Assembly (NCBI RefSeq): GCF_030758415.1
Contig: NZ_CP132334.1
Location: forward strand, 1,872,001 to 1,936,000
Direction: 5' to 3'
Origin: Parvularcula sp. IMCC14364
GTDB lineage: Bacteria > Pseudomonadota > Alphaproteobacteria > Caulobacterales > Parvularculaceae
DNA length: 64,000 nucleotides
The notes under the pieces were generated by a model. That model was given only the letters and a program-made list of their open reading frames with translations. It did no database searches and was not told where the DNA came from. Below are positions 38,035-46,712 of the stretch, piece after piece; the first letter of the stretch is position 1; every line of letters starts with the position of its first letter. Made by a program: the position numbers and the translations under genes.

Positions 38035-39576
38035 CTAAAAGATCCCCTTCAGTTCATTTTCTACAAGATAGTTTGCTGGCGCGACCGGGTTCAGTGCGCG
38101 CACTTCGTCTGCTGATAGATCTGGCAGCTTCTGCACCAGTTCCAGAAAGCGATCACTTTCTGACGCATCCAGAATTTCGTCCGTCAGCGTCTTGAACTTG
38201 TTGATATATTGCTCACGACCAAACGGACGGGCCCCGAACGGGTGGGCATTGGCGATGCCAAGCTCGTCTTCAATAACACTGCCGTCTTCCATCGTGACAA
38301 CAACGCGGGCACCAAAGGCTTTTTCATTCGGGTCAGGGCTGTGGTAACGGCGCGTCCATTCCGGATCTTCAATCGTGGAAATCTTGTGCCACAGGCGGAC
38401 AGTATCCTCACGCTTCGCACGTTCTGGCGCATAAGAGCGAACGTGATGCCACTCACCATCCTGCAGGGCCACGGCAAAAATATACATGATCGAATGATCC
38501 AGTGTTTCACGCGAGGCATTCGGGTCCATTTTCTGTGGGTCACCGGCCCCTGTGCCAATCACATAATGGGTATGGTGAGAGGTATGCAGAACGATAGATT
38601 TGACCGCATCAAAGCCGCCTTTCCCTTCAATTTCCTTGCCCATACGGAAGGCAAGGTCGATCAGCGCCTGTGACTGGTACTCAGCTGAATGTTCCTTGGT
38701 ATAGGTTTCGAGAATGGCACGCTTTGGCTCCCCGCCCCCCGGCAGCGGAACGATATAGGATGGCTCATAGGGAGACTTGCCCTGATCGCGCGCTGTGCGG
38801 CCATTAAGAATAAAGGAAATCACGCTGTCTTCGCCCTCATAGATCGGGCTTGGCGCACCCTCACCGCGCATACAGCGGTCTACTGCTTCAATCGCCGTTT
38901 TGCCGGCATAAGCAGGGGCAAAAGCCTTCCATGTACTGATCTCGCCTTTGCGGGACTGACGTGTGGTGACGGTGCAGTGCAGACCCTGCTGGATCGCCTG
39001 ATAAATCACTTCCTTGTCGAGGCCCAGCAAGGTGCCGACACCAGCCGACGCTGACGGGCCGATATGGGCGATATGGTCAATCTTGTGCTCATGCAGGCAG
39101 ATGCCTTTGACAAGGTTGACCTGAATTTCATAGCCCGTGGCGATGCCACGGATCAGGTCACGGCCATCGCGCCCGCATTGCTGCGCCACCGCGAGGATTG
39201 GCGGAATGTTATCACCGGGGTGAGAATAATCCGCCGCGAGGAAAGTATCATGGAAATCAAGTTCGCGCACGGCCGTACCGTTCGCCCAAGCCGCCCATTC
39301 CGCATGAACAGTCAGGTCCGCCGGTGCCCCGAACAGGGTCGCACCACCTGAGCGGCCATGGGTTTTGGCCATCGCCCTGGCAGACTTGATCGGTCCGCGA
39401 TTGAGAGAGGCAATCGCCACAGACGCATTGTCGATGATGCGGTTGATAATCATGGCCGTGCTTTCGGCATCCACCTCAACCGGATCAACGGCCATCTCGG
39501 CCATTTTCCAGGCGAGCTGTTCCTCGCGTGGCAGTTCGTCTTTTGACGGGGAAGCATGGACTTTGTGGTCGATCAT
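38035..39576 (-). CDS. prpD: 2-methylcitrate dehydratase
   Basis: 513 aa MmgE/PrpD-family enzyme that dehydrates 2-methylcitrate to 2-methyl-cis-aconitate. Conserved sequences: [51 protein letters not shown] and [21 protein letters not shown]-type C-terminal region (seen as [19 protein letters not shown]). ATG 39576 has a ribosome-binding site (AGGAG) and overlaps the stop of a small upstream ORF by ATGA. It is the first enzyme gene of the prp operon. Confidence 0.95.
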   Translation of the reverse strand: MIDHKVHASPSKDELPREEQLAWKMAEMAVDPVEVDAESTAMIINRIIDNASVAIASLNRGPIKSARAMAKTHGRSGGATLFGAPADLTVHAEWAAWANGTAVRELDFHDTFLAADYSHPGDNIPPILAVAQQCGRDGRDLIRGIATGYEIQVNLVKGICLHEHKIDHIAHIGPSASAGVGTLLGLDKEVIYQAIQQGLHCTVTTRQSRKGEISTWKAFAPAYAGKTAIEAVDRCMRGEGAPSPIYEGEDSVISFILNGRTARDQGKSPYEPSYIVPLPGGGEPKRAILETYTKEHSAEYQSQALIDLAFRMGKEIEGKGGFDAVKSIVLHTSHHTHYVIGTGAGDPQKMDPNASRETLDHSIMYIFAVALQDGEWHHVRSYAPERAKREDTVRLWHKISTIEDPEWTRRYHSPDPNEKAFGARVVVTMEDGSVIEDELGIANAHPFGARPFGREQYINKFKTLTDEILDASESDRFLELVQKLPDLSADEVRALNPVAPANYLVENELKGIF

Positions 39577-39866
39577 CTTGTCGCTCCTGAAGGCTGTTCG
39601 TGGTTGGTTATTTGGCCCCGTACATAAGCGGTTGCCCGGCGAAGGGCCAGCCCTTTGACAGGCTTCGCGGCCGTTGCGCATATCTGGCACGAGGTCAGCG
39701 CATCTGGCGCTTCAGGCGCTATATCACGTATGGGTTTAGCAGAATCTGCCACGGTTCTGAGAACAGAATTCCTGACCCTGAGCGAGAAAAACCACCAAAG
39801 CGACTGAGTCGCCTGTGGTCCGGATACTGGCCGACTGTGGCCAAAGATATGCATCGCGCTGGTCAT
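39573..39866 (-). CDS. Small ORF translationally coupled to prpD
   Basis: 97 aa of unknown function. The case for a real gene is its start context (AGGAGGCAAT then ATG at 39866, a near-perfect Shine-Dalgarno) and its stop overlapping the prpD start as ATGA. The product is basic, with a run [14 protein letters not shown] near the N-terminus, a CQIC pair of cysteines near the middle, and no membrane helix. It could be a small regulator or a leader that couples translation. No family recognised. Confidence 0.5.
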   Translation of the reverse strand: MTSAMHIFGHSRPVSGPQATQSLWWFFSLRVRNSVLRTVADSAKPIRDIAPEAPDALTSCQICATAAKPVKGLALRRATAYVRGQITNHEQPSGATR

Positions 39867-39905
39867 ATTGCCTCCTGTTATTCATCGACAGAAAGCATCA
39901 TAGGG

Positions 39906-39917
39906 CCACCCCATAGG
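39906..39917. promoter_or_regulatory. Small palindrome in prp operon upstream region
   Basis: CCCCATAGGGG-type palindrome (plus strand) about 45 bp before the start of the prpD leader ORF. It may be an operator for the prp operon. No prp regulator gene is seen next to the operon. Confidence 0.3.
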
Positions 39918-39957
39918 GGGACCCATAAGTCAGGTTAAGTAATTGATATTACTCGCG

Positions 39958-41100
39958 TCAGGCAGCGCGCAGGCCAGTCAGTCGCTCATAACGCTTTTGA
40001 TGATGATCGCCATTGCCAAACAATGTGTCCATCATGGTTGCATGCATGAAATAGTGCCCGACAGCCATTTCTTCGGTAATGCCCATGCCGCCATGCAACT
40101 GAACGGCGCTTTCACCGATGAACTTGCACGACTTGCCAAGCTGCACCTTGACCATGGAAGCGGCAATGCGCGTATCGTGGCCGTCAGTATCTGCCTTCAT
40201 GGCAGCCATATAAGCCATCGACGTCATCTCCTCCTTGAAGATGAACATATCAACCATGCGATGCTGCAGAACCTGGAACTGGGCTATAGGTGTGCCGAAC
40301 TGTTCGCGGCTTCGGGTATATTCACCTGTCAGATCACAGATTTTCTGACAGACGCCCATCGCCTCAGCAGAAAGACCGATAATGGCTCTGTCGATGACCT
40401 TTTCAATAACCGGAAAGGCCTTGCCCTCTTCTCCAATCAGGTTGGCCGCAGGCACGCAGACATTCTCAAGAATGACATCGCCGGCCTGCAGGCCGTCCAT
40501 GGTCGGGTAGCCTTCAATGGTCAAGCCATCTGTGTTCTTATCAATAAGAAAGAGGCTGATTCCATCCTCGTCCCGGATGTCACCACTGGTCCGCGCTGCC
40601 ACAATCAGCTTGTCAGCAATATTGGCGGCAAGCACCACAGCCTTGCGCCCGGTCAGCACATAGTCTCCACCCTGCTTCTCAGCTTTGGTTTCCACATGGC
40701 ATAAATCGAAGCGGCTGTGCGGCTCTGCATAGGCAAGGCCCATTATAATCTCACCGGCGGAGATTTGCGGGATCAACTCCTTGGCATGCGCGCCGCCAAC
40801 TTCCAGCAGGGTGCCGCCTGCCAGAACAACCGTGGGCAGGTATGGCTCAACAACCAGACCGCGACCAAATTCTTCCATGATGACCGACAAGTCTACTGCC
40901 GTACCGCCAAACCCGTCATATTCCTCCGGGAAGGCCGCGGCCATCAGGCCAATCTCGGAAAATTGTGCCCAGACCTCCTGGCTCCAGCCCTCATCGGAAG
41001 CGATGATCTTCTGGCGGGTTTCGAAATCATATTTTTCACGCAGAAAGCGGGCGAGAGACTCGCGCAGCATCTGCTGCTCTTCTGTAAATTCAAAATTCAT
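39958..41100 (-). CDS. Acyl-CoA dehydrogenase (non-canonical C-terminus)
   Basis: 380 aa FAD enzyme of the acyl-CoA dehydrogenase superfamily, starting at MNFEFTEEQQMLRESL. AFPEEYDGFGG, GLAYAEP, RSREQFGTPIAQFQVLQH and VQLHGGMGITEE are family sequences. Its C-terminus lacks the usual GTNEI stretch and ends FGNGDHHQKRY. Together with the next gene (88 bp away) it resembles the small/large pairs (pimeloyl-CoA- or steroid-type) that form heterotetramers. Substrate unknown. ATG 41100 fits homologues; the frame upstream runs into the neighbouring gene. Confidence 0.85.
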   Translation of the reverse strand: MNFEFTEEQQMLRESLARFLREKYDFETRQKIIASDEGWSQEVWAQFSEIGLMAAAFPEEYDGFGGTAVDLSVIMEEFGRGLVVEPYLPTVVLAGGTLLEVGGAHAKELIPQISAGEIIMGLAYAEPHSRFDLCHVETKAEKQGGDYVLTGRKAVVLAANIADKLIVAARTSGDIRDEDGISLFLIDKNTDGLTIEGYPTMDGLQAGDVILENVCVPAANLIGEEGKAFPVIEKVIDRAIIGLSAEAMGVCQKICDLTGEYTRSREQFGTPIAQFQVLQHRMVDMFIFKEEMTSMAYMAAMKADTDGHDTRIAASMVKVQLGKSCKFIGESAVQLHGGMGITEEMAVGHYFMHATMMDTLFGNGDHHQKRYERLTGLRAA

Positions 41101-41188
41101 ATACTGATTGCCTTGTTCTTTGTTCAGTCGCCTGGCCGACAGCCCGATTGCGGCCCTGTTTCCTACAAGCCGAGCACGGTCTTGATTT

Positions 41189-42373
41189 CTACAGGCCGAG
41201 GACGGCCTTGGCGATGATGTTACGCTGGATCTCGTTGGTACCACCGTAAATGCTGGTCTTGCGCCCGTTGAAATAATGCGCGGCAGCATGGACGGTATGT
41301 TCCGGTCCCGATGGATGCTCATTATGCCCCAGATTGCGCTGATATGGCAGGGCGTAATAGCCCGCCAACTCGACCGCCAGATGGGAAATACGCTGCTGAA
41401 GTTCCGTACCACGAATTTTCAGGATAGAGGATTCAGCTCCTGGCCCCTTCCCGGCTTCTTCATTCGCCAGAGAGCGCAATTCTGTGAATTCCAGCGCCGT
41501 CAGATCAATCTCGATCTCGGAGACCTTACGGATAAAGTCCGGGTCTTCGCTCATCTTCGGTCCGTGTCCGGCAACCTCGTCATTGGCCGCAACCTCTTTC
41601 AGGCGGTCGAGATAGCGCTTGGACTGATGCACAGCAGCAATATTGGAGCGTTCATGCATGAGCAGGAACTTGGCATAGGTCCAACCCATGTTTTCCTCGC
41701 CGATGAGGTTTTCGGCCGGAACTTTGACATCCTCCAGAAATACTTCATTGACCTCATGGTCACCGCCCAGCGTGATGATGGGACGCACTGTCACGCCGGG
41801 GGTCTTCATATCAATCAACAGAAAGGAAATACCCTGCTGCTTTTTCACATCCGGGTCAGTGCGCACAAGACAGAAAATCCAGTCCGCATATTGCGCATAT
41901 GTGGTCCAGGTTTTTGATCCGTTGACGATGTAATGATCACCATCGCGCACGGCTTTGGTGCGCAGGGATGCAAGGTCAGATCCCGACCCCGGCTCGGAAT
42001 AGCCCTGACACCACCATATATCTGCGGACAGGGTTGGTGGCAGGAACCGCTCTTTCTGTTCTGGCGAGCCGAAAGTATATATCACCGGCCCGACCATGGA
42101 CGTGTTGAATGCCAGCGACGGGAACGTTTCTGCTTTGGCCATTTCCTGATCGAAAATATAGCGCTGCGTCGGAGTCCAGCTTGTACCGCCATATTCTTCT
42201 GGCCAGGCCGGCGCAGCCCAGCCCTTACCGTGTAGTTTTCTGTGCCAGTCGAGATAGGTCTCCTTGTTGAAGTCTACCTTGCCGCCGCGCTTTTCATCGG
42301 GCCAGTTTTCAGCGAGAAAACTGATCACCTCCTGGCGGAATGCTTCGTCTATTTCTGAAAATGACAAATCCAT
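41189..42373 (-). CDS. Acyl-CoA dehydrogenase
   Basis: 394 aa. Family sequences: WPEEYGGTSWTPTQ, GYSEPGSGSDLASL, NGSKTWTTYAQYADW and the C-terminal SIYGGTNEIQRNIIAKAVLG. The position of the MCAD-type catalytic Glu (YEGT) is Gly here (YGGT), so the base would have to sit elsewhere. It resembles FadE-type large subunits that pair with a second dehydrogenase, which follows here as the next gene. Pathway not defined by the neighbours. Confidence 0.9.
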   Translation of the reverse strand: MDLSFSEIDEAFRQEVISFLAENWPDEKRGGKVDFNKETYLDWHRKLHGKGWAAPAWPEEYGGTSWTPTQRYIFDQEMAKAETFPSLAFNTSMVGPVIYTFGSPEQKERFLPPTLSADIWWCQGYSEPGSGSDLASLRTKAVRDGDHYIVNGSKTWTTYAQYADWIFCLVRTDPDVKKQQGISFLLIDMKTPGVTVRPIITLGGDHEVNEVFLEDVKVPAENLIGEENMGWTYAKFLLMHERSNIAAVHQSKRYLDRLKEVAANDEVAGHGPKMSEDPDFIRKVSEIEIDLTALEFTELRSLANEEAGKGPGAESSILKIRGTELQQRISHLAVELAGYYALPYQRNLGHNEHPSGPEHTVHAAAHYFNGRKTSIYGGTNEIQRNIIAKAVLGL

Positions 42374-42462
42374 GAGCTTACTCCTTTGGCGACAAAGACT
42401 AGAGCGACCATACTGGCTGTCAAAAGATTGTGGCAGTTACAGCTGAGAAAATCCTGCCACGG

Positions 42463-43092
42463 CTATGCCGTCTTCTGCCAATGCGTGATGAGGCTTGCCG
42501 CATCGACGCGCGGGCGCTCTTTCGGATCTTCCTCGGCAGTACCGAAATAAAGGAACCCGGCAATTTGCTCGTGGGTTTCCAGCCCCATCGCCGCGAGGAC
42601 ATGGCGATTATAGGCATACCATTCGGTGAGCCACTGAACAGCAAAACCCATGGCACTGGCTGCGATCAGCATATTCTGACATACGGCGCCAGCCGTCAGT
42701 GACTGTTCCCATAAAGGGGTTCTGTGTTCTGTTTGCGGAGAAAATACGACCGCAACGATCGTCGGCGCCCGCATGAAGCGATGCGCCTCCTGATTGGCTG
42801 CCTCTTCAGATGCATCCGGATTGTCCTGCAGGAAGCCTTCCCTGAATACCGGACCAATTTCAGCGCGCGCTTCACCATCAAAGACAATGAAGCGATACGG
42901 GCAGACACGGCGGTGATCGGGCACACGGGCACCGATCTCCATGATCTGCGCCAGCTGCTCTGCATCAGGTCCGGGCCCGTTCATTGTTTTAACCGTGGTG
43001 GAGCGCCGCAGGGCTAGAAGGCGCAATGTCTCATCGGAGGGGTGCGCGGACGGCAGTGAGTCTCCCAGCTGCGGTTTGTCTGGTAATGGCAT
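42463..43092 (-). CDS. Nitroreductase-family FMN oxidoreductase (YdjA-like)
   Basis: 209 aa. LLALRRSTTVKTMNGPGPD carries the FMN-binding RRS motif, followed by GARVPDHRRVCPYRF and GAVCQNMLIAASAMGFAVQWLT. These fit the small nitroreductases typified by YdjA. Physiological substrate unknown. ATG 43092 is preferred over ATG 43119 because an AAGGA ribosome-binding site precedes it. Confidence 0.85.
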   Translation of the reverse strand: MPLPDKPQLGDSLPSAHPSDETLRLLALRRSTTVKTMNGPGPDAEQLAQIMEIGARVPDHRRVCPYRFIVFDGEARAEIGPVFREGFLQDNPDASEEAANQEAHRFMRAPTIVAVVFSPQTEHRTPLWEQSLTAGAVCQNMLIAASAMGFAVQWLTEWYAYNRHVLAAMGLETHEQIAGFLYFGTAEEDPKERPRVDAASLITHWQKTA

Positions 43093-43245
43093 AATGTCTG
43101 TCCTTCCCGGAACGCTCATATAGGGGGCGTTTTAGGCTTTCGCACAACATATAGTTGCGCCACCCTACGGCGTTAACCCTTTATTCATTGTTTTCAATGA
43201 TTTGGGCACTTATACTCTGATCATGAAAGACGTGTAGGCAAATTC

Positions 43246-44163
43246 ATGCTTGGTATCAAAACACTCGACCTGAACCTGTTTGAACAGGGTGACGCGAAAC
43301 GGCAGGCAAACTTGATTGCCGCGCGCTATATGACACGTGGCGGCATCGACTGGACATCCCTGGTGAATGGGGGCGCCGCCTTTTTGGCCTTTGCCGGTAT
43401 TTTTTTCTGGGGAGCAAGTTCAGACGCGCTGTGGCTGAAACTCTGCCTTGGCATCGTTCTGCAAACCTGGCTGGGGTTCGTCTGCTTCAATATCACGCAC
43501 GAGCTGGCCCACGGGATCGTCTTCAAAGGACAGCGCAGCTATCGGTTTCTAAACCATACTATTGGTTCCCTGATCGGGCTGGTAACGCTCACCCCCTATC
43601 ACGGGTTTCGCATCACGCATCTTGCGCATCACCAGAATGTCAATGATCCGAAGGAAGACCCCAATTACTGGGTGTTGCGCGGGCACATTCTGCATGTTGT
43701 GTTCAAGCTCGTTTTCGGCATGTTTTACGATCATGCAGCAATGGTGCGCTATGGCATTGAAAAGCGGCGCACAGATATATTGTTGTTCTTCGCAGGGTTC
43801 TGGGTTGCGGTCCTCGCTCTGGCCACCCTTCTGGCCAGCTTCTTTGGCTGGCAGAACGTCTTCCTGCTCTGGCTCATCCCGGCCTATTTGAGCTTCTCAC
43901 TGGTGTTCATGGCCGTAGCGGTGATCCCGCACCGGCAATCTCCCGATGCACCGCAGGAGCAGATCATGCATATCCTGATCCTGCCCGGGGCCGCACAAGC
44001 GATTTCAACTTTTCTCCATGCAGGCCATAATTATCACCTGTTGCATCATGCCTTCCCGCGTGTGCCCAGCCATCATTATGCCAGCATGGCACGGGAATTA
44101 TTCGCCTTACAGGAAAGTGGTGTGAACAGCGCTGCTGGAGAATTAGCGGCGGAAGCCTGCTAG
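43246..44163 (+). CDS. Membrane fatty acid desaturase/hydroxylase
   Basis: 305 aa with four to six membrane helices and three histidine boxes: HELAH (85-89), HLAHHQ (125-130) and HNYHLLHH (~263-270), which bind the di-iron centre. Enzymes of this type introduce double bonds or hydroxyl groups into acyl chains; the exact substrate is unclear and carotenoid-modifying relatives cannot be excluded. It is convergent with an esterase gene. A TTAACC sequence lies ~75 bp upstream but has no second half-site. Confidence 0.85.
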   Translation: MLGIKTLDLNLFEQGDAKRQANLIAARYMTRGGIDWTSLVNGGAAFLAFAGIFFWGASSDALWLKLCLGIVLQTWLGFVCFNITHELAHGIVFKGQRSYRFLNHTIGSLIGLVTLTPYHGFRITHLAHHQNVNDPKEDPNYWVLRGHILHVVFKLVFGMFYDHAAMVRYGIEKRRTDILLFFAGFWVAVLALATLLASFFGWQNVFLLWLIPAYLSFSLVFMAVAVIPHRQSPDAPQEQIMHILILPGAAQAISTFLHAGHNYHLLHHAFPRVPSHHYASMARELFALQESGVNSAAGELAAEAC

Positions 44164-44171
44164 GCGGTCAA

Positions 44172-45182
44172 TCAGTACAGGGCAAAATTGCTCATGTCTT
44201 CATAGACTGCTTTAGTCTCTGGCAGGTTCCAGTAAAGATGGAACATGTGGAACATGCCATCGAGAACCCTGAGACGCACGTCATTGCCAGCGCGCAAGGC
44301 GCGTTGTGATAGACGTGCACTGTCCCCAAGCAGGACTTCTCTGGAGCCGACCTGAATCATCAGGGGTGGCAGACCGGAAAGGTCAGCATTGATCGGGGAA
44401 ACCCTCGGATCCGTCACATCAAGACCATTCGCATAATGACGGAACAGGCTGCTTATACTGGTGCCACCCTTGTTCTGGATCAATGGATCATGCCTCTGGA
44501 CGGTCAGCATTGTATCACTTGAGGCACTGCCATCCAGTACCGGAGAAATAAGTACCGCCTTGTCAGGCAGGCGAAGACCTTCATCGCGCCAGCGCACCAG
44601 GCTGGACAGCAGCAGATTGCCACCAGCTGAGTCACCTACGGCAATGATGCGCTTGTTGTCGGGAATTTCCTGCAACAGCGCCTTATAATATGCAGTTGCA
44701 TCGTTCCATGCTGCCGGGAACGGATTTTCTGGCGCAAGCGCATACCGCACGCCATAGGCCTGGCCACCGGTCATATCACATAACGGCAGAACCGCCCCTG
44801 CATTTGACTCAGGTGACCCGCAAACAAATCCGCCTGCATGAAGATACAGGATAATCGGTCCGTCAGCCTTGAACCCTTTGGTCAGCATACGAACACCATC
44901 GACACCGCCCATGGGGTGGGCCGTCAGGTCATATGAAAAATCCAGCTGTTTCTGTGTTTCCGCCCACTCACCGTTCTGGATTTTACGCGCAATATCACGA
45001 GTGACAGGATTGCGAAAAGAATCAAGCTGCGGCAGGCGTTTCAGAGACTTGTAAAGAAGCTGAGCCTCTTCACTGAGTGCCGGGCTGACCTTCTTACGTT
45101 GCAGCAACATGTTATTTCCCAAGAGATACCAGTGGTCACCATAGGATAAAGAGGTAAATAATTCCTTCCACAGACCGGCCAT
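44172..45182 (-). CDS. Alpha/beta hydrolase, hormone-sensitive-lipase-type esterase
   Basis: 336 aa. The oxyanion region reads LHAGGFVCGS (HAGG in place of HGGG), the nucleophile elbow GDSAGGN, followed by SPVLD and HMFHLYW with the catalytic His. This is the HSL/bacterial esterase family acting on short acyl esters. No signal peptide. ATG 45182 is used; a TTG at 45224 would add 14 residues, neither with a clear ribosome-binding site. Confidence 0.85.
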   Translation of the reverse strand: MAGLWKELFTSLSYGDHWYLLGNNMLLQRKKVSPALSEEAQLLYKSLKRLPQLDSFRNPVTRDIARKIQNGEWAETQKQLDFSYDLTAHPMGGVDGVRMLTKGFKADGPIILYLHAGGFVCGSPESNAGAVLPLCDMTGGQAYGVRYALAPENPFPAAWNDATAYYKALLQEIPDNKRIIAVGDSAGGNLLLSSLVRWRDEGLRLPDKAVLISPVLDGSASSDTMLTVQRHDPLIQNKGGTSISSLFRHYANGLDVTDPRVSPINADLSGLPPLMIQVGSREVLLGDSARLSQRALRAGNDVRLRVLDGMFHMFHLYWNLPETKAVYEDMSNFALY

Positions 45183-45288
45183 CAGATAGCGAAAAGTATC
45201 AAACTTAAAAACATCAGTGCACAAAGAAAGGATGCGGTTAATAAAAAGGCAATCTGTATGCGCTAGACATGGTTAAAGCAACTTAAGC

Positions 45289-46707
45289 ATGTTCATGGCC
45301 GCAGCTTCGAAAGAGATCAGCAAACTCACGGCGCGCTTCAGCGATCCGCTGAGGGAGCGCAGATATCACGAGTATGCCCTGTCCTTCTACTCCCGGAAAG
45401 ACAGGTACATGCTCTATGCTGCTGTGGCTGTCTATATCCTGTATGGTTTCCTGGACCTCCTGACACTGACCAATGCTACATTCATGATTCTGACCGTCAG
45501 GATTTTCTGTGCGCTTGGTGCTTTCCTGATCATACGCTTTTCCATGACAAAAATGGGCCGGCAATATTTTCAAGAACTGGCCGGGATGCTTATGCTGGTT
45601 GCCGGCCTGTCGATTGCGCTGATGATCTGGATGGAAGGGAACATTGATACGCCGCCCTATTATGTCGGCCTTATCGTCGTTGCGATGGTATCTACCGGGC
45701 TGATCCGACTAACCGTCCCGCGCACATTGTTCGTTTTACTGACTGTCTTTACTGCTTTCTGTCTCGCAACCTGGCAAATGCCGGTTGACGTTGGCAGGAT
45801 TGCAGCCACGTTTTTCATTTTCAGTTCATTCATGCTGGCTGGTGTTTCCAACTATCTGCTGGAGATGTCGCGACGTCATGAATTTATCAAACACGAAGAG
45901 CGTCTCAGGTTGCATGAACAGCTTGAACAGATGGTTGCAGATGCCAAGAGCTCCCTCAAACGCAAGAGTGCCATTCTCAACATTCTGACTCACGTGTTCA
46001 GAACACCGCTTCACCAGATTATCGGCTATGCCCAGATTCTGGAGCAGGAATCACTCGGCAAACAACAGCACCCTGAATATGTGGAGTATAGTGAGCATAT
46101 TCACTCAGCCGGGCAGAACCTGCTTCGACTGGTACAGCGCCTGATGAAGCATGGTCGGCTGGAGGCTGGCACCATCCGGTTCACCCCTGAACGGGTTTCA
46201 GCCAACGAGCTGGTGGAGTGCGCCATGTCAGGCGTCAGCCAGAAGGCGACTGACAAAAAGGTACATATTGCCTATGAGCGCAGCAACATCTCTGTTCAGG
46301 CCGACGCTTCCCTGATTGAAGACGCTCTTTTTGAGATTATCGAAAACGCTGTCGAGGCAACACCTGAAGGCAGCTCGGTCAATATCCGTGTCGAGAAAAC
46401 GAACAGCCACGTCATGTTTTATGTGGAGGATGAAGGCCCCGGCATTGACAATGAACAGCTTGAGCAGATCCGGAATTCCATGGAAATGACAGAAGAATTC
46501 CTCAGTGTCAGCGAAAAACTGAGTCTGGGTGTAACCCTGGCAGAAAAAATCATAGCCCTGCATAAGGGGGAACTTGATATGCGCCGCACTGGTGACACCG
46601 GTACAATCGTTGAGATACGCCTGCCCCTGAAACAGAGCGGCACGGACCAGGAAGACCGCTCCGAAGAGCCGTCTGAACCCGAAGAACCACAACGCGTTTC
46701 CGCTTGA
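45289..46707 (+). CDS. Six-TM sensor histidine kinase (PhcS-like architecture)
   Basis: 472 aa. Six predicted membrane helices at about 40-60, 63-84, 97-115, 125-142, 146-162 and 170-191 with very short loops, then a coiled linker, HisKA with His235 in LTHVFRTPLHQIIGYAQI, and a HATPase domain with IIENAVEATPEG and DEGPGI. The glycine-rich GTGLGL lid is reduced to SLGVTLAEKI. There is no receiver domain. A sensor buried in the membrane suggests a hydrophobic ligand. It is convergent (5 bp) with a gene resembling 3-hydroxy-fatty-acid methyl ester synthases, which recalls the phcB-phcS pair of Ralstonia. Confidence 0.88.
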   Translation: MFMAAASKEISKLTARFSDPLRERRYHEYALSFYSRKDRYMLYAAVAVYILYGFLDLLTLTNATFMILTVRIFCALGAFLIIRFSMTKMGRQYFQELAGMLMLVAGLSIALMIWMEGNIDTPPYYVGLIVVAMVSTGLIRLTVPRTLFVLLTVFTAFCLATWQMPVDVGRIAATFFIFSSFMLAGVSNYLLEMSRRHEFIKHEERLRLHEQLEQMVADAKSSLKRKSAILNILTHVFRTPLHQIIGYAQILEQESLGKQQHPEYVEYSEHIHSAGQNLLRLVQRLMKHGRLEAGTIRFTPERVSANELVECAMSGVSQKATDKKVHIAYERSNISVQADASLIEDALFEIIENAVEATPEGSSVNIRVEKTNSHVMFYVEDEGPGIDNEQLEQIRNSMEMTEEFLSVSEKLSLGVTLAEKIIALHKGELDMRRTGDTGTIVEIRLPLKQSGTDQEDRSEEPSEPEEPQRVSA

Positions 46708-46712
46708 GCGGA

